Notes: generated from the letters alone by a model not told the origin. Counted from the first letter of the stretch, positions 8,593 through 18,157 are shown. The stretch: DNA of 64,000 nucleotides from Planctomycetota bacterium (GCA_020639295.1 JACKGY010000004.1:186001-250000); one strand, 5' to 3'. Numbers and translations are program-made.

Positions 8593-11500
8593 TTGCTTCT
8601 CGGTCCGACCAGGATCTACCTCCTCCTCGGCCTCTTGGCCCAACTGGCCTGGTCCCAGGCGCCCCCGGTCTCCCTGATGCGACGGAACTTCGTCCCGGTC
8701 CAGTGGACCTCTCAGGACGGACTGCCCCAGAATACCGTGACCGGGATCGTCGAGGACGAGGACGGCAGCCTCTGGCTGAGCACGTTCGGTGGTCTCGCCC
8801 GCTTCAACGGTGCCCGGGTCCAGCCCCGCGGGCCGCTCGAGGAGCCCGGGCTCGACGATCGTCGCCTGATGCGCATCCACCGCCGACGTTCCGGCAACCT
8901 GGTGGTGGCCAGTGACAACGGTCGGCTCTGGGAGCGGTCACGGGGCCGATGGAGCCGGCTGGCGCTGCCCGAGGAAGGCCAGGGCGCCGGCATTCGCGAT
9001 CTCTGCGAGGACGGTCAAGGGCGGCTCTACGTCGCCCGTGATTGCGACCTACTCCGGCTCTCCTCGGCCGGCGCGGAACGCTTCCTGGTCGGCGCCGATG
9101 GCGTCTACGATCTCTGCTGCAACGGCGGCGGCAATCTCCTCGTAGCCGCCGACCAGGGGCTCTTCGAACTGGTCGATGACCAGCTTCGCCTCCTGCGTCC
9201 CGGCCGCCACATCGGCGTGGCCGGCCTCGGCGACGGCCGCGTGGCGGGCCTGAGCCGCAACGACCTGGTCGTCATCGAGGGGGGCGAGCCGCGGGTCTGG
9301 AAGGTGCCGGCGCTGATGACCGACGACCAGCGCCGTCTCCGTCGCGACCACGAGGGTGGGCTCTGGATCGAAGGCCTGGGCCCCGTCCTGCGTTTCTTCG
9401 ACGGCCGCTGGGAGCAGCCGAGCCTCGACCTCGGCAACCCCTATCAGCCCCAGGGCGGCATCCGCTGCGTGCTGCCGCTGGCCGACGGCAGCATCTGGCT
9501 GGGCTGCGACTACGTCGGCCTGGTCGGCCTGGCCCCGACTCCGATCCGGATGATCTCCGCCCAAGACGTGGATTCGCCGATCGCCTGCCTGGCGGCCTGC
9601 GGCGATGGTCGCATCCTCGCCGCCGGACAGCGCATCTTCCTCCTCGATCAGGAGCGGCTGAGCCGGCTGGACGACCGCACGCCGATGAGCATGGCGACCT
9701 CCGCCTCGGGACGGCCCTGGCTGGCCTACGGGCTCTCGCTCCTGCGTTTCGATGGCGAGGGCATCGTCGCCACCACCGACGAGATCGCCGCCGACAGCCC
9801 CTTGGCCGTCGTCCACGAGGATTCGAAGGGCCGGATCTGGCTGGCACGCGACCAGAGGCTCGGCCTGATCGAGAACGGCCGGGAACGCGACCTCGGCGCC
9901 GCCGCGCTCGGCGTGGTGGGGCAGCCGAGCGTCATCTTCGAATGCCGCGACGGGGCCATCTGGATTGGCGGCGATCAGGGTCTGTGCCGGATCGATGGCG
10001 GGGTCAGCCAGGTCCTGCGCTGTGGCGTCGACCTGCCGGTGGGGCCGATCCGCTCGCTGATCGAGGACGGGCGCGGGTCGCTCTGGGTCGGCAGCTACGG
10101 CGGTGGCCTGAGCCGGATCCGCGACGGGCGCGTCGTCGGTCTCGGCCTCATGCAGGGCCTGGCCGAGGACGTGGCCTCCTCCCTGGTGATCACCGGCGAG
10201 CACCTGCTGGTGCTCGGCAATCGCGCGCTCGCGCTCTACCGTCTGACCGACCTCGACGCCGTCGCCGAGGGGCGGCTCGACCGGTTCCGTGGCCGGCTCT
10301 TCGATCGCGGCCCTGGCATCGACCTGCTCGAGGGCAACGCCATCCGGCCCGGCCGGAGCCTGATCGATGAGGAGGGCCGCATCTACCTGCCGGCGACCAA
10401 GGGCGTCCTGGTCTTCGATCCCCGCCTGGTGCCCGCCCCGCCCGAGCGACCCATGGTCGAGATCCAGTACCGGCGGCGCGGCCGGGACGAGAGCTGGCGG
10501 GATGCCGTGAGGGGCGAGGGCGTCGGCCTGCGCATCGAGCCCGGCGACCGCGATCTCGACCTCCGCTTCAGCGGCATCTCCCACGAGGTGCCGCGCCAGG
10601 TCCACATCCGCTACCGGTTGCGCGACCTCGACTCGGACTGGCGACTCGCCGAGGAGTACGGTGTCGTCTCCTACAACGATCTCGAGCCCGGTCGCTACGA
10701 CCTGGAAGTGGAGACGGCGGTCGCCGACGGTCCCTGGACCGAGCCGGTCGCCACCATGGCCGTGATCGTGCGCCCGGTGTTGACCGAGACCCTCGCCTTT
10801 CGCGGTCTGCTGGCCGTCATCGGTCTCGGTGGTCTCTTCGCCATGCTCCGGTATCGCTCGCGCCTGCAGCGCGACCGGGCGGCCGTCCTGGGTGAGCTGG
10901 TCAGTGAACGGACCCGCGAGCTCGAGACCGAGATCGTCGAGCGTCAGGCGGTGGAGGAGGAATTGCGTCAGGCCCGGCACGAGCTCGAGGAACAGGTCGA
11001 GAGCCGCACCGCCGACCTGCGCCGCGCCCTCGACGACCTGCAGGCCGACGTGGTCCGCCGGCGCGCGCTCGAGGAACGGCTGCGGGCGGCCGAGCGTTTC
11101 GAGGCCATCGGCCGGCTCGCCGGCGGGCTGGGTCACGACTTCAACAACGTGCTCACGGTCGTGGCCGGCGAGGCCGACCTCATGCGGCTCGAAGCCGACG
11201 AGCTGGACGGGGCCAGCATCGTCGAACGCGCCGACGTGATCACCACCGCGGTCCATCGCGCCGCCCGCGTCACCCGCCAGCTTCTCGCCTACAGCCAGCA
11301 GCTCGTGCTCGAGGCCGAGATCATCGACCCCCTGGTGACGATCCGCGAGCTCCTGGCGATGCTCACGCGACTCGTTCGTGACGACATCCGGATCGATCTC
11401 GACCCGAACTCGACCAGCTGTCCCGTGCTGATGGACGTCGGCCAGCTCGAGCAGGTGATGATCAACCTGGTCACCAATGCCGCCGAGGCGATGCCGCGTG

Positions 11501-12195
11501 GCGGCTGCATCACCATCTCGTCCTGCGTCGTCGCCACCGACGAGGCCGGGGCCGGGCGGGCCACCGAGATCACCATCCGTGACACCGGCGTCGGCTTCGC
11601 GCCCGAGGAGGCCGAGTACATCTTCGAACCCTTCTACTCGTCGAAGGGCGTCGCGCGCGGCATGGGCCTGGCATCCGTGAGCGGCATCGTCCGCCAGTCG
11701 GGCGGCCGGATCAGCGCCGAGTCCCGACCCGGCGAGGGCGCCTGTTTCCGCGTCGTCCTGCCCGAGGCCGAGGGCCACCCCCAGGCGCCGGTCGAGGACC
11801 AGGAGAGCGACCCCGAGGTCGCCGACCTGGCCGGGCTGAAGGTTCTCCTCGTGGACGACCAGAGGGCGTTACGGGAGACCCTCCGCGCGCTTCTCGGTCG
11901 TGACGGCCTGGTGGTGACCGAGGCCGCCGACGGCCTCGAGGCCCTGGAACTGGCCGAGGAGCCGGAGCGGACCATCGACCTCCTGATCAGCGACATCGTC
12001 ATGCCCGGCATGAGCGGCGTCGAACTCTCCGACCGCCTGCGCGCCCGGCGGCCCGGGCTGCGGGTCCTCCTGATCTCGGGCTACGCCAGCGATTATCTCG
12101 ACGATCGCGAGCTGGACGAACGCACCGCCTTCCTGCGCAAGCCCTTCGATCGTCGCGCCCTGCTCGGCCAGATCCGCCGTCTCCTGGACGTCTGA
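8593..12195 (+). CDS. Hybrid two-component sensor kinase: propeller, Y_Y_Y, HisKA, ATPase, receiver
   Basis: A 1200-residue protein. I start it at TTG 8593, behind GGGAG at 8580-8584, because this gives a clean signal peptide ending in WSQA. Residues about 25-640 form repeated two-component-regulator propeller blades (DGSLWLST, GRIWLARD, GSLWVGSYGGG). A Y_Y_Y domain follows (about 660-730), one membrane helix (about 735-753), a coiled coil with Glu/Arg heptads, and HisKA with His848 in LGHDFNNVL. Then come the ATPase domain (N-box near 960; DTGVGF) and a receiver with Asp1134 in SDIVMPGM. It senses an extracytoplasmic, perhaps polysaccharide-derived, ligand. There is no output DNA-binding domain, and no partner regulator is adjacent. 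Confidence 0.9.
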   Translation: MLLGPTRIYLLLGLLAQLAWSQAPPVSLMRRNFVPVQWTSQDGLPQNTVTGIVEDEDGSLWLSTFGGLARFNGARVQPRGPLEEPGLDDRRLMRIHRRRSGNLVVASDNGRLWERSRGRWSRLALPEEGQGAGIRDLCEDGQGRLYVARDCDLLRLSSAGAERFLVGADGVYDLCCNGGGNLLVAADQGLFELVDDQLRLLRPGRHIGVAGLGDGRVAGLSRNDLVVIEGGEPRVWKVPALMTDDQRRLRRDHEGGLWIEGLGPVLRFFDGRWEQPSLDLGNPYQPQGGIRCVLPLADGSIWLGCDYVGLVGLAPTPIRMISAQDVDSPIACLAACGDGRILAAGQRIFLLDQERLSRLDDRTPMSMATSASGRPWLAYGLSLLRFDGEGIVATTDEIAADSPLAVVHEDSKGRIWLARDQRLGLIENGRERDLGAAALGVVGQPSVIFECRDGAIWIGGDQGLCRIDGGVSQVLRCGVDLPVGPIRSLIEDGRGSLWVGSYGGGLSRIRDGRVVGLGLMQGLAEDVASSLVITGEHLLVLGNRALALYRLTDLDAVAEGRLDRFRGRLFDRGPGIDLLEGNAIRPGRSLIDEEGRIYLPATKGVLVFDPRLVPAPPERPMVEIQYRRRGRDESWRDAVRGEGVGLRIEPGDRDLDLRFSGISHEVPRQVHIRYRLRDLDSDWRLAEEYGVVSYNDLEPGRYDLEVETAVADGPWTEPVATMAVIVRPVLTETLAFRGLLAVIGLGGLFAMLRYRSRLQRDRAAVLGELVSERTRELETEIVERQAVEEELRQARHELEEQVESRTADLRRALDDLQADVVRRRALEERLRAAERFEAIGRLAGGLGHDFNNVLTVVAGEADLMRLEADELDGASIVERADVITTAVHRAARVTRQLLAYSQQLVLEAEIIDPLVTIRELLAMLTRLVRDDIRIDLDPNSTSCPVLMDVGQLEQVMINLVTNAAEAMPRGGCITISSCVVATDEAGAGRATEITIRDTGVGFAPEEAEYIFEPFYSSKGVARGMGLASVSGIVRQSGGRISAESRPGEGACFRVVLPEAEGHPQAPVEDQESDPEVADLAGLKVLLVDDQRALRETLRALLGRDGLVVTEAADGLEALELAEEPERTIDLLISDIVMPGMSGVELSDRLRARRPGLRVLLISGYASDYLDDRELDERTAFLRKPFDRRALLGQIRRLLDV

Positions 12196-12284
12196 TCCGC
12201 CGCCGGTCGGGTCCTCTATCCGCCCCGGAACTTCATCGCATCATCATGCAGGGGTGGGGTGGCCGGCGCCCCGGGCCGATGATT

Positions 12285-12318
12285 TTGACTGTGGTCGGGC
12301 CCGACGTCGTTGTATCCT
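12285..12318 (+). promoter_or_regulatory. Possible promoter of the phosphodiesterase operon
   Basis: TTGACT at 12285-12290 is a good -35 box. The best -10, TATCCT at 12313-12318, is 22 bases away, which is long; TTGTAT overlaps it with a 19-base spacer. It lies 36-70 bases upstream of the start at 12354. Confidence 0.3.
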
Positions 12319-12353
12319 CTCCACGGCCCGCACCTTCCCCTGGAGTTCGCTCG

Positions 12354-12500
12354 ATGCCTTCGTTCTTCGCCTACATCGGTCCGGAAGTGCCGCTCGCCTT
12401 CGGCAGCATCCTGGCGGCCATCGGCGGCGTCTTCATCTTCTTCTGGCGTTGGACCGGCGGCTGGTTGGTCAACCGCTTCCGCAAGCAGAAGCACGACTGA
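12354..12500 (+). CDS. Small membrane protein with YIGP motif
   Basis: A 48-residue peptide starting at ATG 12354 behind CTGGAG. It begins MPSFFAYIGPEVPLAFGS, continues with one hydrophobic helix ending in FFWRW, and closes with a basic tail (NRFRKQKHD), so the C-terminus should face the cytoplasm. From memory, short peptides with an AYIGPGxG motif often precede alkaline-phosphatase-superfamily genes, and this one sits 21 bp before such a gene. It is probably the first gene of a four-gene operon. A role as membrane anchor or partner of the phosphodiesterases is an inference. Confidence 0.7.
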   Translation: MPSFFAYIGPEVPLAFGSILAAIGGVFIFFWRWTGGWLVNRFRKQKHD

Positions 12501-12521
12501 GCGTCCGGTCGGGAGGAAGGA

Positions 12522-14375
12522 TTGTCCCGCTTCAAGAGAGTCATCGTTCTCGGTTTCGACGGCCTCGAACCCGACATCATCGAGCGGATGGTGACGCGCG
12601 GCGAGCTGCCGGCCTTCGCGCGTCTGGCCGAGCAGGGCGTCCTCGGCCGGGTGGCGACCACCTTCCCGGCGCAGACGCCGGTCGCCTGGTCGAGCTTCGC
12701 GACCGGACTCAATCCCGGCGGTCACGGCATCTTCGACTTCATCGCCCGTGACCCGAAGACCTACCTGCCCGATCTCTCGTTCACCCGCTACGAACAGAAG
12801 AACGCCTTCACGCCGCCGCGCGTGGTCAACCGTCGTCAGGGGCGGCCCTTCTGGGAGACCCTCTCCGAACGCGGCCTGCATTCGGCGATCCTGCGCTGCC
12901 CCTGCAGCTACCCCTCGGAGCGGATCAGCGGTCACCTCCTCTACGGCATGGGCGTGCCCGACCTGCGCGGTTCGCTCGGCACCGCCACCTTCTACAGCTC
13001 CGCTCCGGAGACCGAGGCGACCGAGGGCGAGCACGTCGTCCGGCTGGAGATCGGGCCCGGCGAGCTGATCCGCAGCCACGTGATCGGGCCGATCAACGCC
13101 AAGAAGAAGGAGGACTTCCGCTTCGAGTTCGACCTCCAGCTCGATCGCGCCAACGATCGGGCGCTGTTGCGTTCGGCCGGCGCGCCGAAGGAACTCGAGC
13201 TGAAGCTGGGCGAGTGGAGCGACTGGCTGAAGCTCAAGTTCAAGCTGCCGATGCTCCAGTCGGTGCGGGGCATGACCCGCTTCCTCCTGCTCCGGCTCGA
13301 TCCCGTGGTCGAGCTCTTCGCCTCGCCGGTGAACTTCGATCCCCAGGCGCCGCCCTTCCCGATCGGCAACCCACCGGAGTATCCGCGGGAGCTGGAGAGC
13401 CGGATCGGCACCTACTACACCACCGGCATGGTGGAGGAGAACGACGGTCTCAATCATGGCCGACTCGACGAGGACGAGTACCTCGCCCAGTGCGAGCTGG
13501 TCTGGAGCGAGCGCGAGGCCATGCTCGAGCTCGAACTCGACCGGCGCGACGACGGCTTCGTCTACTGTCTCTTCGACACCTCCGATCGGGTCCAGCACAT
13601 GTTCTGGCGCTTCACCGAGCCGGATCATCCCGCCAACGGCGCGGCCGAGGACCTGGGCCGCCACGCCGGCGTGCTCGAGGACGTCTACCGCCGCTGCGAC
13701 GCCATCCTCGGCCGGGTCCTCGCGCGCTGCTCCGGGCCGGACGAGCTGGTGATCACGCTCTCCGACCACGGCTTCACCACCTTCCGGCGGTCGCTCAACC
13801 TGAACAGCTTCCTGCGCGACGCGGGTCTTCTGGTCTACCGTTCCGAGGACGCCCGCAACGGCGCCGACTTCTTCGCCAACGTCGACTGGGAGCGGACCAA
13901 GGCCTACGCGGTCGGCTTCGGCGCCATCTACCTGAATCGCGCCGGCCGCGAGAGCAAGGGCAGCGTCACCGGCGCCGAGGCCGAGGCCGTGATGGCCCGG
14001 ATCGAGGAGGGCCTGCTCGGCCTCGCCGATCCCGCCACCGGTCGGTCCGGCGTCCGCCGGGTGGTCAGGACGGACGCGGTCTACGCGGGCCCCTGCCAGG
14101 CCGAGGGTCCAGACCTCCTGGTCTGCTGCGAGGACGGCTACCGGGCCTCGTCGCGCACGGCGCTGGGCGGCGCGCCCGCGGCGGTCTACGAGGACAACCT
14201 CGAGAAGTGGTCGGGCGACCACATCGTCGACCCCGAGCTGGTGCCCGGCTTCCTCGGCTGCAACCGGCCGCTCGCGATCGAGAACGCCCGCCTGATCGAT
14301 CTGGCGCCCACCATCCTCGAGGCCTTCGGCCTCGAGCCGGGCGCGAAGCTGGAGGGGAGATCGCTCTGGTCATGA
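12522..14375 (+). CDS. Type I phosphodiesterase/nucleotide pyrophosphatase family protein
   Basis: A 617-residue alkaline-phosphatase-superfamily hydrolase. It starts at TTG 12522 directly behind GGAGGAAGG. Metal- and nucleophile-site residues can be seen: Asp13 in GFDGLEPD, nucleophile Thr52 in PAQTPVAWSS, Asp415/His416 in LSDHGF, and a later His in GDHIVDP. There is no signal peptide. The family hydrolyses phosphodiesters or pyrophosphates using two metal ions; the substrate here is unknown. It overlaps the next gene by ATGA, and that gene is a degenerate paralogue of this one. Confidence 0.85.
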   Translation: MSRFKRVIVLGFDGLEPDIIERMVTRGELPAFARLAEQGVLGRVATTFPAQTPVAWSSFATGLNPGGHGIFDFIARDPKTYLPDLSFTRYEQKNAFTPPRVVNRRQGRPFWETLSERGLHSAILRCPCSYPSERISGHLLYGMGVPDLRGSLGTATFYSSAPETEATEGEHVVRLEIGPGELIRSHVIGPINAKKKEDFRFEFDLQLDRANDRALLRSAGAPKELELKLGEWSDWLKLKFKLPMLQSVRGMTRFLLLRLDPVVELFASPVNFDPQAPPFPIGNPPEYPRELESRIGTYYTTGMVEENDGLNHGRLDEDEYLAQCELVWSEREAMLELELDRRDDGFVYCLFDTSDRVQHMFWRFTEPDHPANGAAEDLGRHAGVLEDVYRRCDAILGRVLARCSGPDELVITLSDHGFTTFRRSLNLNSFLRDAGLLVYRSEDARNGADFFANVDWERTKAYAVGFGAIYLNRAGRESKGSVTGAEAEAVMARIEEGLLGLADPATGRSGVRRVVRTDAVYAGPCQAEGPDLLVCCEDGYRASSRTALGGAPAAVYEDNLEKWSGDHIVDPELVPGFLGCNRPLAIENARLIDLAPTILEAFGLEPGAKLEGRSLWS

Positions 14376-15634
14376 GGACGGTGGTCATCGAGGTCATGGG
14401 GCTGGTGCCCGAACTGCTCTTCGGCAACGAGACCTTGGGGGGCGCCGCCGCGCTGCTCGAGCGCGCCGCCTACGGCCTGCTCGACGAGCAGCTCCCGCTC
14501 GATCCCTGGCTCCACCGGGCGGTCTTCCGCAACGGCGCCGACGCCGGCACCCTCGGCCGCTACGGGCTCGTCGACCGCCTCGACCGGTCGACCACGGTCA
14601 TCGGCATCCCCGAGGCGCCGCCGAACCGCCTCGCGGAGGCGCTCGGCGGCCGCGGCGCCCGGACCATCGAATCGCCCGATGCCGACGACGCGCGCGGCGA
14701 TCCCGTCATCCTGGTCGCCGAACTCGCGGCCGCCCTCGAGGAAACGAAGGACTTCCTGATCGAGGATCGCGGCGATCTGGTCCACCTGCGCGACCAGGGG
14801 CTGGCGCAGCTGCAGGCGCTCCATCCCGCCTTCATGGACGATGACGACGACGCGCTGGCCGCGGTCCTCGAGGGCTACGCCGCGCTCGATGCCGGCATCG
14901 CGACGCTCGCCCGGATCATGCGCGAGGACGATCGGCTGCTTCTCGTGTCCTCGACCGGGGTCCAGCTCTCCCAGGGCGTGTTCCGTCTCAACGACTGGCT
15001 GCGCCGTGAGGGCTATCTGGTCCTGAAGTCGGAACCCGCCGTGGACACGAAGCTCGAGGGAGCCGGCGTCGACTGGAGCGCGAGCCGGGCCGTCGCGCTC
15101 GGCTGGCCCGATGGCCGCATCTATCTCAACGTCGCCGGTCGCGACGGCCAGGGAATCGTCCCGGCGGCCGAAGCCGCGGCCCTGCGCGCCGAGATCGCCG
15201 GCAAGCTCGAACGACTCGTCGACGACGAGGGCACGCCGATCCAGGGCCAGGTCACCAGACCCGAGGAGGCCTTCGACGACCTCGCGGGCGTCGCGCCCGA
15301 TCTCCTGGTGGCGGTGGAGGAACACTCGATCGTCGTCGACGACGGTATCGGGCCCGCGGATGGCGCGATCTTCAGGACGCACGACCCGTGCCTCTCGGCC
15401 TCGGCCAGCGGCAGCTTCCTCCTGCTCGCTCCGGGATCGATCCTCGAGGGCGAGATCCCCGCGGCGCGGCTCCAGGATCTCCTGCCGACGCTCTGCGATC
15501 TCGCCGGCGTCGCGGCGCCGGCCGGCGTCAGCGGGCGCTCGTTGCTCGACGGCCTGACCGGCGAGGGTGGCCGTGATCGCAGCGCCGACGAGGAAGCGGC
15601 GCAGCGTCGGCTGCGCGGCCTGGGTTACCTCTGA
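14372..15634 (+). CDS. Catalytically degenerate paralogue of the upstream phosphodiesterase (pseudoenzyme)
   Basis: A 420-residue protein whose start overlaps the upstream stop (ATGA). It can be aligned by eye with the preceding phosphodiesterase. VVIEVMGLVPELL matches VIVLGFDGLEPDII, with the metal-binding Asp replaced by Met9. LLLVSSTGVQLSQGVFRLN matches LVITLSDHGFTTFRRSLN, with the metal-binding Asp-His pair replaced by Ser194-Thr195. The region holding the nucleophile Thr is missing. The shared pattern then continues through VDW, IYLN.AGR, DLLV and the C-terminal GRSL. The frame is intact with the same codon use as its neighbours, so it looks like a maintained non-catalytic protein and not a decaying pseudogene. 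A regulatory or scaffolding role is inferred. Confidence 0.75.
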   Translation: MRTVVIEVMGLVPELLFGNETLGGAAALLERAAYGLLDEQLPLDPWLHRAVFRNGADAGTLGRYGLVDRLDRSTTVIGIPEAPPNRLAEALGGRGARTIESPDADDARGDPVILVAELAAALEETKDFLIEDRGDLVHLRDQGLAQLQALHPAFMDDDDDALAAVLEGYAALDAGIATLARIMREDDRLLLVSSTGVQLSQGVFRLNDWLRREGYLVLKSEPAVDTKLEGAGVDWSASRAVALGWPDGRIYLNVAGRDGQGIVPAAEAAALRAEIAGKLERLVDDEGTPIQGQVTRPEEAFDDLAGVAPDLLVAVEEHSIVVDDGIGPADGAIFRTHDPCLSASASGSFLLLAPGSILEGEIPAARLQDLLPTLCDLAGVAAPAGVSGRSLLDGLTGEGGRDRSADEEAAQRRLRGLGYL

Positions 15635-17490
15635 TGGCGACGGTCGCGGGCCCGGAGAGCGAAGCGTCGCGGCCGACCGGGTCGGCCAATCCGCGGCTCG
15701 GGCTCCTGGCCGGTCTGCGCATCTTCATCTTCTTCGCCCTGGCGACGGCCACGGTCGAGGTCCTGAGCCGGCCCCACCTGCCGATCGGCTTCGGCAGCTA
15801 CACCCGCTATCCGGCGCGCTTCGCCTGGGTCGCGCCCCTCAGCGTCCTCGCCGGCTGCCTCGTTCTCTGGCTCCTCGCCGTCCTGATCGCCCTGCCGATC
15901 CGCCCCCTCGGGCGGCGTCGCGCGCTCTGGACCCTCGCCGCCTTCCCCTTCACCGCGACCCTGGTCGAGGTCGGTTCGATCGCCTACCGGCGGCTCGACC
16001 GGGTCCCGGAGCTGATCCTGGCGCTGGGTCTCGCCACCCTGGTGATGCGCACGCTGATCATCCTCGCCGGCCGGCTGCGCATCCTGCCCAGCCTGGGCTG
16101 GGGTCTCGCCCTGCTGATGCTGGTCGGGCTCGGCGTCCGGGCGATCACGGTCGAGCAGGCCCTGCGGATCGGTCCGCCGCCGAGGTCGGCGACGCCCGGC
16201 GCGCGCAACGTCGTCCTGATCACGCTCGACACCCTGCGCGCGGCCAACATGGGCCTCTACGGCTACGAGCGTCCGACCACGCCCGAACTCGAGAAGCTCG
16301 CCGCGGAGTCCCTGGTCTATGACCGGGCCTACTCCACCACCTCCTGGACGCTGCCGAGCCATGCGAGCATGTTCACCGGCCTGTGGTCGCACCCGACCCG
16401 GGCGAGCTGGACGACGGCGATGCGTTCGGACGTCCCCACCCTGGCCGAGATCCTCCGCGGTCGGGGCTACGACACCGCCGGCTTCGTCGCCAACCTGGCC
16501 TATTGCACGCGACGCTCCGGCCTCGCCCGCGGCTTCGCCCGCTACGAGGATCACGTCCTCGACCTCGAGACCATCCTCCTGACCACCGCGGTGGGGCGCT
16601 CGCTCGACCACCTCGTCCGCCTGGCGACCGGCGCCAGTCCGCCCGACTACCCCGGTCGCAAGGATGCCGAGACGGTGCGTGCCGACTTCCTCGACTGGCT
16701 CGACGAGCGCGAGGGCGGTCGCCCCTTCTTCGCCTTCATCAACTTCTTCGACGTGCATCAGCCCTACGAGACCGCCGAACCCTGGCGCTCGACCTACGAC
16801 CACCGCCGACCGGGTGAGGACGAGCGAGCGGTGATCCGGCTGGCGGCGAAGGCCAGCACCACGAATCTCGACTACATGGATCGCTACGACGGCGCCATCG
16901 CCTACCTCGATCATCAGGTCGGGCTGCTGGTCGCCGAGCTGCGTCGCCGCGGTCTGCTCGACGATACCCTCCTGGTGATCACCTCGGACCACGGCGAGAC
17001 CTTCGGTGAGCACCGCGCCGAAGGTCACGGCGCGAGCCTCTATGCCGAGACCCTCCACGTCCCGCTCCTGATCCGCGCGCCCGGCGTGCCGGCCGGCCTC
17101 AGACTCGGCACCGAACTCAGCCTGCGCGATCTCGGCCGGACGATCCTGGAGCTGGTCCTCGACCAGGCGACGGTGGCGGCCAGCGGTTTTCCGGGGACGC
17201 GATTCCCGCTCGGCGAGGACGACCAGACCACCTCGAGCCCGCTCTTCTGCCAGCTCGACCAGGGCATCCGGCTCGGTCCGGAGGCCCGCAACCAGAACGG
17301 CGCGGTGCTGGCCCTGGTGCGCGACGGGCTGCATCTGATCGTCCATCGCGACGGGAGCAAGCCGGACGAACTCTACGACCTGACGCGTGATCCCTTCGAG
17401 CGCGACGACCTGGCCGAGGATCCGGCCTACGCCGAGAGGCTCGCCGCGCTGCGCGCCGAGTTCAGGGCCGTTTCCGAAATGGCGAGGTAG
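15634..17490 (+). CDS. Sulfatase-like membrane hydrolase with threonine nucleophile
   Basis: A 618-residue protein; its ATG shares a base with the previous stop (TGATG). The N-terminal 180 residues hold about four membrane helices. The catalytic domain begins NVVLITLDTLRA (metal ligand Asp199) and continues with TTSWTLPSHASMFTG. The position that is Cys or Ser in formylglycine sulfatases is Thr239 here. SDHGETFGEHRAEGHG supplies the other metal ligands. Lack of Cys/Ser argues for a phosphatase or phospho-headgroup transferase, as in LtaS/EptA relatives, and against a true sulfatase. It is the last gene of the operon and its 3' end overlaps the convergent sulfotransferase gene by 29 bases. Confidence 0.82.
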   Translation: MATVAGPESEASRPTGSANPRLGLLAGLRIFIFFALATATVEVLSRPHLPIGFGSYTRYPARFAWVAPLSVLAGCLVLWLLAVLIALPIRPLGRRRALWTLAAFPFTATLVEVGSIAYRRLDRVPELILALGLATLVMRTLIILAGRLRILPSLGWGLALLMLVGLGVRAITVEQALRIGPPPRSATPGARNVVLITLDTLRAANMGLYGYERPTTPELEKLAAESLVYDRAYSTTSWTLPSHASMFTGLWSHPTRASWTTAMRSDVPTLAEILRGRGYDTAGFVANLAYCTRRSGLARGFARYEDHVLDLETILLTTAVGRSLDHLVRLATGASPPDYPGRKDAETVRADFLDWLDEREGGRPFFAFINFFDVHQPYETAEPWRSTYDHRRPGEDERAVIRLAAKASTTNLDYMDRYDGAIAYLDHQVGLLVAELRRRGLLDDTLLVITSDHGETFGEHRAEGHGASLYAETLHVPLLIRAPGVPAGLRLGTELSLRDLGRTILELVLDQATVAASGFPGTRFPLGEDDQTTSSPLFCQLDQGIRLGPEARNQNGAVLALVRDGLHLIVHRDGSKPDELYDLTRDPFERDDLAEDPAYAERLAALRAEFRAVSEMAR

Positions 17491-18064
17491 TCCCGCCGCG
17501 CTGGCGGTAGTGGGTCGGGTCGACGACCTCGGCCATGCGGGCGTAGTCGAGGCCGGGACCGAGGAAGCCCTGGAGACTCGCGATCGTCGCCGTCGGATCG
17601 CTCATCAGCTCGTTGTAGTCGACGTAGAGCACGGCGAAGTTGGGCCGATCCTTCAGCCAGTGCATGACCCGCAACAGCTCCTGGCGCAGGATCACCGTCA
17701 TCTCGCGATCGCTGGGGCCACCTTCGCCGGAGCCGCGGCGGATGAGCATCTGACGCTGCGAAGCGATGATCTCCTCCAGCCGGCGCCGCATGAAGAGCAC
17801 GCGGTAGCGACGATCCGGGGGCAAGAACTCGAGGAAGTGGTGGATGACCTTAACCACCTTGCCTCGGGCCTCGCCGACCCAGCTCGCATCGGCCTCGGTG
17901 ATCTTCACCGCCTCCAGCTCGAAGTAGCCGCCGAGATTGTCCTCGTCGGCCTCGCGCTCGCCGTCGGAGAGTACCGGCAGGCCGCCGACGTGGAGCATGC
18001 GCATCATCAGCGAGGTCCCCGAGCGGGGCAGGCCGGACACGAGGGTGATGGTTTCGTCGGTCAT
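17462..18064 (-). CDS. Sulfotransferase family protein
   Basis: A 200-residue protein from ATG 18064. It begins TLVSGLPRSGTSLMMRML, the PAPS 5'-phosphosulfate-binding loop of sulfotransferases. Near the middle VLFMRRRLEEIIASQRQML resembles the 3'-phosphate-binding segment (Arg and Ser). It is shorter than most family members (250-300 residues). Transfers sulfate from PAPS to an unknown acceptor. It is convergent with the sulfatase-like gene; the 29-base overlap is at the 3' ends of both. A functional link with that operon is only suggested by position. Confidence 0.78.
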   Translation of the reverse strand: MTDETITLVSGLPRSGTSLMMRMLHVGGLPVLSDGEREADEDNLGGYFELEAVKITEADASWVGEARGKVVKVIHHFLEFLPPDRRYRVLFMRRRLEEIIASQRQMLIRRGSGEGGPSDREMTVILRQELLRVMHWLKDRPNFAVLYVDYNELMSDPTATIASLQGFLGPGLDYARMAEVVDPTHYRQRGGTTSPFRKRP

Positions 18065-18157
18065 GGGCGCTTGTGGTTCCGAGTTGCTTGCGACAGTCTA
18101 AGCGGGCCCGGCGTCCGGACGAAGGACCGGGCCAGGAATCGACGAGGGGCTGATCCG

